NCBI GenBank assembly: GCA_036346395.1
Contig: CM070615.1
Coordinates: forward strand, 7,879,534 to 7,943,533
From: Hsuehochloa calcarea
Lineage: Eukaryota > Streptophyta > Magnoliopsida > Poales > Poaceae
Direction of reading: 5' to 3'
Length of the DNA: 64,000 nucleotides
Part shown: piece by piece, positions 33,948 to 44,589 of the stretch
Numbering within the stretch: position 1 is the first letter of the stretch
Layout: each line of letters opens with the position of its first letter
Notes under the pieces: generated by a model
The model's input: the letters and a program-made list of their open reading frames with translations, nothing else
Told to the model about the DNA's origin: nothing
Databases searched by the model: none
Translations under genes and position numbers: made by a program

Positions 33948-36371
33948 TGTAATACCCCGAAGGTGATTCGGCTTATTAGAAAAAGTTTCGGAAGAGGGAG
34001 CTAATCGAAAAACCAGAATCATCTTTTCACCGGGGGGTTTTCTGTGATTTCACAGCAACCTGGGCCTGGGCCACGGCCCAGGAGGGGCCCATGTAGTGGC
34101 TGGCCATAAGAGGGGGGGTTCCCACCCCCCCAAACCCTAAACTCCACATTTCTCTCCCCCTCTCACCCTTTGGAGCCGCCGCCCCCCTTCCCCCTTGCTG
34201 TGCACCTTCTTGTACGTCGATTTTGGGTAAGATGCGTTCGTTTTTTGTCCAGTCCATCTCTTAGAAAGTTGTAGGTATTGTTCTTAGCTTTCCATAGCCA
34301 CCGAGATCACATGATTCCGCCTTACGGTTTAGGAGATATGCTTTTTTTAGTGCGTGCTGTTCTGTCTGTGTGACGAGAAAGATCTGTCGGCTTGATCCTA
34401 GGTTTTGATTTAGTTAGAGGCATTTCCAGAACCTCCACCCAAATAATTTATTGTAGATCTTTAAATTATCTTTCAAAGCTGATAAAGATCATCTCCATTG
34501 GATCTGTATAATGAAAGTTATGATATTTGCTTTACCACTGTTCTGAATTTTGGGCAGATAATTGTTAGTGTTTTCATCTATTGTTTAGACTACTATAGAG
34601 GCCGAATCTGGGGTTTTGCCCTTCTAGAGTTTTATTCCTGGGAACGTTAGCTTTCTTTTGGCACCGAGATCAGGAAAATCCGATCTGTAGTTTGGGAGAT
34701 ATGAATTTTTGATTACGAACTGTCCGGTCTGTCTGAAAACTGAGGTCAGTAGATTTGTCCTCTGTTTTGTTCAAATTAGGGCCGAATCAGAACCTTCACC
34801 CAACTAAGTTATTTTAGCCCTTAAAATTATCTTTCCAAGCTGATAAGAATCATTCTCATTGGATCAATAGGTTGAAAGTTACGCCATTTTCTTTATCTCT
34901 GATCTGTATTCTGGACAGACGTAGATGGGTTGTGTTTAGCTGTTAATTAGCCCTCTGTTTTGGCCGAATCAGGGGATTCCGCCAACTAATGTTTTGTAGC
35001 CTGATCTGTTAAGATTCAGTGAGCACTGGTTTCAGGTCTTTTGGAGTTACAGATAATTAATAGTGATTTTTCTAGTATCGCTGCCAGTTTAGCGGTAATC
35101 GGGCTGTTGGGTAAACTTGGTAAAAATTGATCCCGTTGTTTGGGTGGGAGAGATAGAGGGGATGGAAGGGCTCTTGTAGCAATGTCATACCTTGTTATTC
35201 TTATTTCGATTATACATTTGTGTAGGCGGTGAGGCGGTGAGTGGAGGGGCATCTTCGTGTCCTCCTATTACGTCACATCGCGGAAGGCAAGTACCCTATG
35301 CTGTTTGGTGATGTTTCCAATTGTTTGCTTGATGTTGGGATAAATTGTGAATGCCTTTTTCTATCCATCCTGATGTTTATTTCATTTCAAGAAGATGATT
35401 CTTGTGATTAAAGAATTAGCATTCATTTCAGCTTGTTGCATTCCATTACATGCAACTAACTTGTGTGGCATCCTTGATATATTATGTTGTGTGAGAATGC
35501 ATACTCATACTTGTTTACACATGTTGTTGAATGCCATGTGTCTTTTCCACTAATGTGTGTTATTCATTCATACCATGAGAAATCATCATATTCATTCATA
35601 AAATTCATTATGACCACGGAGTGGATTCTTTTGGTAAGTCCCATCAATTCCAAGATGGGCATTTGAAAGACCCATCAATTCCAAAGATGGGCATTTGAAA
35701 ACCCACCATTCCAATGTGGGTAGTGTTGACCACCATTCCAATGTGGCAACTTGGACACCGTATGAAACGTTCTTCATACGGTGATTGGGTCCCGCATTTT
35801 CATGGCACGGGCTTAAGTGAACACCGACGGTGTATCACTCGCTATACCAGATAAGTCGTGATTAGTCCATTCCTTCAATGCATTCTTTCATTCCATCCAT
35901 TCATGTATTCATTCCATTCAATCATATATGTGTTCCAAGATTTGTTCGTAATTCAACCGGATTGTGTTGTCCACTCTATGTTTGATTATTCTTGTATGTA
36001 CTTGCCGAGTCTTCGACTCACCCTTGCTTTGTATGTTTTAATTAGGTAATTGAGGAGAAGACAAGGTGATTTGGTGGGGTAGTTCGCACATCGCACTTCA
36101 CTTTTATCAAATCGTAATAATTATTATTACCTTTCACCAAGCCAACTTGTTAAATAAATTTTCAGATTTGTAATAATCCAACTTTGGTATTGCTTGACTA
36201 TTCGTGGTATTATATCTGCTTATCCATTCTTTTCTATGAATCGGTGATCGTTTATGGTCATTCTTTAGAAATTATTGTTGATTGAATCAGATAATCCTAG
36301 CTTTAATGCTATTCTTAGTAGTTTGATAGTTTTGCGTGACATCTTGGCTTCCGAATAGCCGTGGTGTTATA
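33948..36371 (+). repeat. Gypsy 5' LTR
   Basis: It runs from TGTAATACCCCGAAGG to GGTGTTATA (mutated TTACA). A GC-rich stretch with GGGGTTCCCACCCCCC and AAACCCTAAACTCC lies at about 34,080-34,190. Three GCCGAATC modules sit at 34,601, 34,781 and 34,963. Short repeats of CCATCAATTCCAAAGATGGG lie at 35,640-35,760, and the hairpin GAGTCTTCGACTC at 36,008-36,020 is followed by ACCCTTGC. Confidence 0.9.
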
Positions 36372-39300
36372 GTTGGTATCGAGCGGGCTTTAGGTCCATG
36401 GTTCATTCAAACATATTAAATTGACACACTCGTGCACATTAGAGGGGTTGGTAAACCTGTTGCTTCCGCATTTCAATTGTGGTGACTCGAGTATTGAGTC
36501 GTTGTTAAATTGTGTTGTGCTATGATGTGTTAATCCATGATATGATGTGATAACCTCTATCTATGAAATTATTCTATGATCGTCATGAGATGATCCGATA
36601 TAAATATACATATTCATAATTGATTGCATTAGTTATGCGCTTCGCTAGCGGGCGTTGATCGCTTGAGTTCGTGGTTGATGTCCCGGTTTTGCCAAAGCTA
36701 CACCACCGCTTGTAGTATGATATTAGAGAACTTCTTACCTCTGCTCCATAAGCTCAGATTGAGCATGAGCTCATTGATGAACTTGTTGCCTTTCTCGAAC
36801 TGATATCTGGTTTCCTGGTTGTGGTTCCTGGCAGTTCGTGAATTCTTTTGAAATTGGGGTTTTAATGAAGAAGGCAAGCTCCAGCAGTTCTCTGATTCGA
36901 TCTTTGAAACAAATATTGCCCTTTCGACTATTGTGATATTTCTGCTCCACGTGAGCATAGTTCAAATGCAAGATTCCTCTTTTCACAAAAGACTTGTTTT
37001 ACCCCTATTGGGGAAATTTACCTCATTCGTTCGTTTGGAATCTCGGTATTGGAAGACTTCTTTTGCAAGTTCTTTATCAAGTGTGTATTGATCTTGCATA
37101 TTTCTCTTGGGTTCATGATGTTGGTAGACGAGTTTAAATAGGCCTTTAATGGCACTCCGAAAACATTATTGTTTTTCGATTGTCGAATTGTTTTTACTAC
37201 GAATGATCTTTGTAAATTGACAACATTGATATTTTCATAGTTGTTCTTTCTTTCTCATTGGAAAAGAGCGACTCATTTACTCGTTTGATGGTTTGCCTAA
37301 TGAGAATTCTTGTTGCAAGATCGTTAACACGAAAGCATTGGCTCAATGTATTCCTTTTGGAACCTCTCGCTTGTTGAAATTTGATGCATCTCTTTTCAAG
37401 AAAAGCGTTAAAACCCTTTTGGAGTGCTTGGTTATGCTTAAGTCGGGGGTTGCACCCAAACAAAGATTGTGGGCTACGGGTTTCTATTATACCCTATTTG
37501 TTTTTTTTCAAAATAGTTTCTTGCCTTTCTGGCTGCGGAGCTCTCATTGCTGTTTGTGAACGTTATTCTTAACAAGATCGTTCTCTTTATGTTAGCCCTA
37601 TCTCTCTTGTTGATAAGGGTAGCTCGGTTATCCGTTTGACAGTTCGGAGAATGAAAATTTACTTTCACAAAGTTCATTGAAGAAAATTTCGACTATGTTC
37701 ATTTCTTTGGAATATTTGGAGTGTTGGAGTTTAGAACCTCCCTTTGAAAAGAAAAGTGTTGAAATCCCCTTTCTCTAGAGTTTTGTAGTGCTGGGTGTGA
37801 CGTTTGTTCAACTTTATGGTTTTCGTACCAGAATTCTTTTTCTAGAATAAGTTGTTATTACAATTCCATTTGATGCTGAAAATTTTTATGACCCGATTTG
37901 TCATGTTCCCTTTAGAAGGTTTATTGACACGATCAGTAATGTGAGAGTAAGGTTGATTCTGTTATAGAGAAAGAAGTTTGACCACCTTTCTTGTTGTTTC
38001 TAAAATGATCCAATTTCAAGTTTTGTGTTCATGACCTTTTGGGGTTCAAGTTTATTTTGGTAAACGAAGTCCGCCACAGAAACAATTTGTTGTAAAGTTA
38101 TAATAGTTCTTCGATGATGCGAGCGCTTTGATATTGAATGCTCGTTGTTCTTATCTCGCTAAGGTCGACATTCTCTTCTTTTGAGGCTTATGCTTTCAAC
38201 TGTGGACTCCCTTATGTTCAATGAGTTCATTGCTTAATTGGTTTCTCCTTGGTCCGGTGTTTGTGGCGAGTGGTAAATGATTCTCTAGTTGGTGAAAATC
38301 GCTTTCATGTGCCTCTTCTTTTGAGAAATATTCACCCATTATTTTCGCATGAGTCTTTCGAGGTGTTTTCTAATTGACGTTGTGAGATTGATGTTGAAAC
38401 TTGTAGTAAAAATAATCACCTCGTGATACCGCCTAAATGAGAATACTTCAAGTTTAGTTTCCGTGACCTTTGGAGTTCGTGAATATTCGTAATCGAGATT
38501 GTTTTAAGTAAAAGGGTGCATGGAGATATCCTATTGCTTCTTAAGAGTTTCGTGTGATTTAGTCCTAAAGGCTCCTTGGTTTGAGTTCGCAAAGTGAGGT
38601 TGCAATCAAAAGAAATTTTCGTTGCTTTCGCTGAGAATCCGCTTGCTTTTCGTGAAGTCCTGTAAGGAAAATGCTTGTTTTGTGGTCGAGGTCATTTGGA
38701 TTACATGTTTCATGAGTAGATGAACTGTTTGAACAAATTTGGCGTGTTGAAAATTTTATTTGTTCTTAAGTAGTTCCGTGGGTTGAATCAAGAACCTACT
38801 TTGTTCATGTGGCAAGGTGTTATTAGTTCAAGAACTAATTTTTGTGTTAAAGGAAAGAGTGCAGTAGAGTATTTGATAATTTGAGTCAAGTTTTGTAACT
38901 TGTGATTATTTGAATCGTTCCTAAACCTCTTACTCTTTCCGCTCAAGAGATGTCGAGTTTCAATCGCAATGTCTTTCTTTCGTATCGGATGTTATTTGCT
39001 ATTCTCTCTTGAGGGATGTGTGCCTCAATGCGAACTTAGTTTTCGCTTTCCAAGATCACCTTTAGCGTAATATTTCTTTTGGTTTCTTGGCCGCCGTGGT
39101 GAGCAACGCTTTCCTGTATGAATGAACTTGTTTTTTCGCCTCTTCCTTTTGAGAAAGGATCACAGTTTTGTGTTGCGAAGTGTTTGCAAGGTAAAAGTTT
39201 GGCAACTGTTTGGTGGTGGATGAGTAATTGTAGCAATGATATTTTGCTACCAAGTTAGCGGAGGAGTAGTAGAATGTGAAATAGTTTTGATCTGTATCCC

Positions 39301-40362
39301 TTGGAGGGAAATTGATTCACCTGAGATGTTTGACTTCGAAGTAAGTCTGAAAAGTGTTACGGCTGATTAACACCCGGTATAGTGAAATTCTAGAACTTCA
39401 ATTCAGGATTTAAAAGGTTGGTGATTATCGGAGGTATGGAAACCTTCATTGAATTTTTTAGAGTAACGCAATTGGATAGCATTGCGAGATGGTGTGGATG
39501 ATGTATTTCAGTTTGAGCATAATTTGATAATGTTCAATTAAGAGGTTTATTCTCTTGAGGTATGCGATGAATTCGAATTCCAATATTGGAGAGAAGTTTT
39601 ACTCCTCGAAGAGAGAAGCGGAAGAAAGGATGTTTCTTCGGAAAATGATGTGTTTCCTTGCTTCTCTTTGGGTTTTGTGTCGTTGATAAGTGTTTTTCGC
39701 ACTTTGAGTTGGGGTCGTGTTGGTATGATGAATCTTTCCAGTTCAATGAGTAAAAGAAATATTTGATTTGAGTATTCAAGCAAATTTTCTTTGGTTTTCG
39801 TGGTGTTCTTTCGCAAATTGATTCATTGGAAGTGGAATTGCTTTACTGATGAATAGTCACATTTGGGATTTAACCTTTTTGGTGAAGAGTTAACATTGCG
39901 TGGTTGCGATGAGAACTCTCTATTTTTCAGTTGGATTCTCTTCATTTTCGGCAGTAGAAGAAATTAGGAAGCTGGCTTATCGCTTTGACCGTCACGGGTA
40001 CATACGCGAAGTACGCAACGTAAGGTGCGTGCTGGTGCTGAGAGAGCAGCAGGACCATTCAAAGTTTGAGATTAAGTTAAACACGTTGACCATCGAGTAA
40101 GGTCTTACCTTCGATCCTCTTCTGATGAGTGTACCTAGAAAGTTCAAGTTGATTGTTAGGTCAGACGTCGCTTCACATCTTTGCTTTGTGGTTTCTCTAT
40201 TCCGAGAGAGGCTACTTGGGAGATAGAGTCTCGCATGCGCGAGCAAGATATCGCACCGCTTGTTTCGGTACATGTTAAATCCGTTGAATTCAACTCCTTG
40301 GAAATTCGCTCGTATTAGTTGCGGTTAGAATTCGAGGTCGAATTCCGTTAAGGGGGGTAGAA
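36372..40362 (+). pseudogene. Gypsy internal region with integrase C-terminal remnant
   Basis: Most of this 4 kb shows no recognisable protein. At 39,960-40,060 (+) the stretch RKLAYRFDRHGYIREVRNVR recalls the plant chromovirus integrase tail (AYRL-x-LP... VHNVFHVSxLRK). At about 40,210-40,265 ATWEIESRMREQ recalls its EATWE...MR end. The polypurine tract and LTR follow about 100 bases later, exactly where pol should stop. Gag, protease and reverse transcriptase were not found by eye in any frame. Confidence 0.6.
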
Positions 40363-42777
40363 TGTAATACCCCGAAGGTGATTCGCTTATTAGAAAAAGT
40401 TTCTAAGAGGAGCTAATCGAAAAACCGAATCATCTTTTCACCGGGGTTTTCGTGATTTCACAGCAACTGGGCCTGGGCCACGGCCCAGGAGGGGCCCATG
40501 TGGTGGCTGGCCATAAGAGGGGGGGTTCCCACCCCCCAAACCCTAAACTCCACATTTCTCTCCCCTCTCACCCTTTGGAGCCGCCGCCCCCCTTCCCCCT
40601 TGCTGTGCACCTTCTTGTACGTCGAGTTTGGGTAAGATGCGTTCATTTTTTGTCCAGTCCATCTCTTATAAAGTTGTAGGTATTGTTCTTAGCTTTCCAT
40701 AGCCACCGAGATCACATGATTCCTCCTTACGGTTTAGGAGATATGCTTTTTTAGTGCGCGCTGTTCTGTCTGTGTGACGAGAAAGATCTGTCGGCTTGAT
40801 CCTAGGTTTTGATTTAGTTAGAGGCATTTCCAGAACCTCCACCAGAATAAGTTATTGTAGACCTTTAAATTATCTTTCAAATCGGATAAAGATCATCTCC
40901 ATTGGATCTGTATAATGAAAGTTATGATATTTTCTTTACCACTGTTCTGAATTTTGGGCAGATAATATTAGTGTTTTTATCTATTGTTTAGACTACTATA
41001 GAGGCCGAATCTGGGGTTTTGCCCTTCTAGAGTTTTATTCCTGGGAACGTTAGCTTTCGTTTGGCACTGAGATCAGGAAAATCCGAGCTGTAGTTTGGGA
41101 GATATGAATTTTTGATTACGAACTGTCCGGTCTGTCTGAAAACTGAGGTCAGTAGATTTGTCCCTCGGTTTTGTTCAAAGTAGGGGCCGAATCAGAACCT
41201 TCACCCAACTAAGTTATTTTAGCCCTTAAAGTTATCTTTCCAAGCTGATAAGAATCATTCTCATTGGATCAATAGGTTGAAAGTTACGCCATTTTCTTTA
41301 TCTCTGATCTGTATTCTGGACAGACGTAGATGGGTTGTGTTTAGCTGTTAATTAGCCCTCTGTTTTGGCCGAATCAGGGGATTCCGCCAACTAATGTTTT
41401 GTAGCCTGATCTGTTAAGATTCAGTGAGCACTGGTTTCAGGTCTTTTGGAGTTACAGATAATTAATAGTGATTTTTCTAGTATCGCTGCCAGTTTAGCGT
41501 AATCGGGTGTTGGGTAAACTTGGTAAAATTGATCCCGTTGTTTGGGTGGGAGAGATAGAGGGGATGGAAGGGCTCTTGTAGCAATGTCATACCTTGTTAT
41601 TCTTATTTCGATTATACATTTGTGTAGGCGGTGAGGCGGTGAGTGGAGGGGCATCTTCGTGTCCTCCTATTACGTCACATCGCGGAAGGCAAGTACCCTA
41701 TGCTGTTTGGTGATGTTTCCAATTGTTTGCTTGATGTTGGGATAAATTGTGAATACCTTTTTCTATCCATCCTGATGTTTATTTCATTTCAAGAAGATGA
41801 TTCTTGTGATTAAAGAATTAGCATTCATTTCAGTTGTTGCATTCCATTACATGCAACTAACTTGTGTGGCATCCTTGATATATTATGTTGTGTGAGAATG
41901 CATACTCATACTTGTTTACACATGTTGTTGAATGCCATGTGTCTTTTCCACTAATGTGTGTTATTCATTCATATCATGAGAAATCATCATATTCATTCAT
42001 AAAATTCATTATGACCACGGGAGTGGATTCTTTTGGTAAGTCCCATCAATTCCAAAGATGGGCATTTGAAAGACCCATCAATTCCAAAGATGGGCATTTG
42101 AAAACCCACCATTCCAATGTGGGTAGTGTTGACCACCATTCCAATGTGGCAACTTGGACACCGTATGAAACGTTCTTCATACGGTGATTGGGTCCCCGTA
42201 TTTCTATGGCACGGGCTTAAGTGAACACCGACGGTGTATCACTCGCTATACCAGTATAAGTCGTGATTAGTCCATTCCTTCAATGCATTCTTTCATTCCA
42301 TCCATTCATGTATTCATTCCATTCAATCATATATGTGTTCCAAGATTTGTTCGTAATTCAACTGGATTGTGTTGTCCACTCTATGTTTGATTATTCTTTT
42401 ATGTACTTGCTGAGTCTTCGACTCACCCTTGCTTTGTATGTTTTAATTAGGTAATTGAGGAGAAGACAAGGTGATTTGGTGGGGTAGTTCGCACTGCTGC
42501 ACTTCACTTTTATCAAATCGTAATAATTATTATTACCTTCACCAAGCCAACTTGTTAAATAAATTTCCAGATTTGTAATAATCCAACTTTGGTATTGCTT
42601 GACTATTCGTGGTATTATATCTGTTTATCCATTCTTTTCTATGAATCTGGTGATCGTTTATGGTCATTCTTTAGAAATTATTGTTGATTGAATCTGTATA
42701 ATCCAGCTTTAATGCTATTCTTAGTAGTTTGATAGTTTTGCGTGACATCTTGGCTTCCGAATAGCCAGGGTGTTACA
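40363..42777 (+). repeat. Gypsy 3' LTR
   Basis: It matches 33,948-36,371 closely, with few substitutions and indels visible. GCCGAATC modules lie at 41,004, 41,186 and 41,368, and the hairpin GAGTCTTCGACTC at about 42,412-42,424. It ends GGGTGTTACA and is followed by GATTT. Confidence 0.9.
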
Positions 42778-42782
42778 GATTT

Positions 42783-43807
42783 AGAGTCACAAGTTGATAA
42801 TCTGATGCTAGAACTTGCGAATATTAGAAACCTTGATGCTGATGAATGCTCATCCCGCCATGCTTTACACTCTGAATTTGTTAAATTGCAAAATGCTCCT
42901 GATGTTGCCTTTCACCAACTAGAAAATGCTAGGACTGAGTTAATTAAAGTTAAATCCACACCATGCGAAAAATTCTTAGAGTCTAACAAGTTGGTCGCTC
43001 CTGATAAGGCTAAGTCTAGCACTTGCTCTTTCTGCTTAGAACGTGAATATGAAGTAAAAGACATATTAGAAGCAGTTAGAGCTAAGTATGTCAAACTTAA
43101 GGATAAAATTAATTCTTCTCCTTGTGCTTCATGTGAAGCCCTTAACCTTTAAGTTGTTCTTCATAAGGAGAAGCATGCTAAATTCATTAAGACTAAAAGT
43201 TGTGAATCATGTCTGAACTTTGAAAAAGATAATTTTACCTCAATAACACATTAGAAAAATTCTCTAAGAGTGAGAAGCAGTTAAACATGATTCTTGATAA
43301 GTCCAAAACTCCTTATAAGAAGCAACGGTTATGATACAATTTTGCCCAAGACAAATCCAAGCCAAATGCCATTCAAGTTTTGGCAAAAGGATTAGTTGAG
43401 TTTAAAATCCAACCTGCAAAAACCCTTTTCAAATCTGCAGATTTTGCCCAACCATCTGTTGAGTCAAAAGGTGCTTCTCCTAGTGGTACCAAGTATCATT
43501 ACACCTATTGCAAGAAGGATAGACATTTACTTGAGTTCTGTTGGCATAGGTTGAAAAATGCTAAGAAAAATTTTGCTAGACTTTCATCTCATCAACTAGA
43601 GCTTTCATGAGACATGGTTATCTAGAAAAGAAGAAACCTGAACTAGGATCTATTTCACATGTTCATCATCATCATGTTCCTAGACATGATGCATCCCATG
43701 TTCGTGTGACCATTGCTCATGATAGAACCTCAAGTAGGATCAAGGCTAGCAATTCTGCTTTTCATACTACTCGCAGACGTGTGTCTCAGTACTAGGTTCC
43801 TAAGTCA
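42783..43807 (+). pseudogene. Copia B gag extension and knuckle region (decayed)
   Basis: The coiled-coil part continues (SQVDNLMLELANIRNLDAD) with CxxC motifs CSFCLERE, CASCEALN and CESCLNFE. KSEKQLNMILDKSK-like and SADFAQPS segments follow, then the CCHC-like knuckle YHYTYCKKDRHLLEFC (about 43,495-43,541), in which the first Cys is replaced by Tyr. It ends RRVSQY*VPKS at the CACTA insertion and continues for some 20-30 bases after 56,629. Confidence 0.8.
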
Positions 43808-43823
43808 CACTACTACAGAAAAG
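43808..43823 (+). repeat. CACTA left terminal inverted repeat
   Basis: CACTACTACAGAAAAG. The first 10 bases match the inverted right end exactly. Confidence 0.93.
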
Positions 43824-43829
43824 CTCATC

Positions 43830-44250
43830 ACAGACGGTTCGTAACAGTCATCACATACGGTTTTTGAACCGTCTGAATTTTTATGTCTGTGATAACAGGC
43901 GGTTATCACAGATGGTTTTTGTTGAAAAACAGTCTGTGAAGGGCAGATATCACAGACGGTTTAAACCAAGAACTGTCTGTGATATGATAGTCTCACAGAC
44001 GGTTCTTGGTTTAAACCGTCTGTGATTCTGTAGTATCACAGACGCTTTGTTAATACAACCGGCTGTGATAAACTGCATATCACCGACGGTTGTATTAACA
44101 AACCGTCTGTGATACTATAGAATCACATACGGTTTAAACCAAGAACCGTCTGTGAGACTATCATATCACAGACGGTTCTTGGTTTAAACCGTTTGTGATA
44201 TTCGCTTCTTCATGATGGTTTTTCAACAAAAACCGTCTGTGATAAGTCTT
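43830..44250. repeat. CACTA left subterminal repeats forming a 343-bp fold-back
   Basis: About 18 direct and inverted copies of ATCACAGACGGTT occur here. Between 43,903 and 44,245 they are arranged as one long inverted repeat: two arms of about 168 bp (43,903-44,070 and 44,078-44,245) around a 7-base loop AACTGCA. Such motifs are binding sites for the TNPA-type protein in En/Spm (family knowledge). Confidence 0.9.
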
Positions 44251-44589
44251 TATACCTTAAAAATTTTGTCGTATTTTCAGCTAGCCTCGAGGAATTGCTA
44301 GCCATGCCCTCTGAAAACTAACAAGCAGAAACATATCACAGATAATTGTTGACAACTCAAAGTGATCATTTAACTCAAAATCAATTACAAAAGAATGTTT
44401 CAAGTATTATTGCTAGAGTTACAAATAGTCAAAGTGAATTACAATATTGAATCAATTGTTTCGAGGTCGTTCATCGGTGTCGACGGCGTGAAATCCTCCG
44501 GTGGTGTTAACGATGTCTGCCTTGATGAAGCTGTAGAGCTCCCCTCGAACGTGCGTGACCTGGTCCATCTCGAGTGCATTTAACTCTAT

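Larger units (their letters stand above)
33948..42777 (+). mobile_element. Gypsy (Ty3-type) retrotransposon with degenerate interior
   Basis: Two LTRs (2424 and 2415 bp) and a perfect TSD GATTT (33,943-33,947 and 42,778-42,782) define this element. A primer-binding-like site TGGTATCGAGCGGG starts at 36,374. The polypurine tract is AAGGGGGGTAGAA before 40,363. The 4-kb interior has no long reading frame. Only the pol C-terminus is recognisable (39,960-40,260). It therefore behaves like a large non-autonomous (LARD-like) derivative or a much decayed chromovirus. The LTRs are strikingly alike compared with the ruined interior. Confidence 0.88.

Noticed and set aside
43830..44250. CRISPR-like array of regularly repeated motifs
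   Set aside because: Repeats are in both orientations, irregularly spaced and bounded by CACTA termini. They are transposon subterminal repeats in a plant genome.
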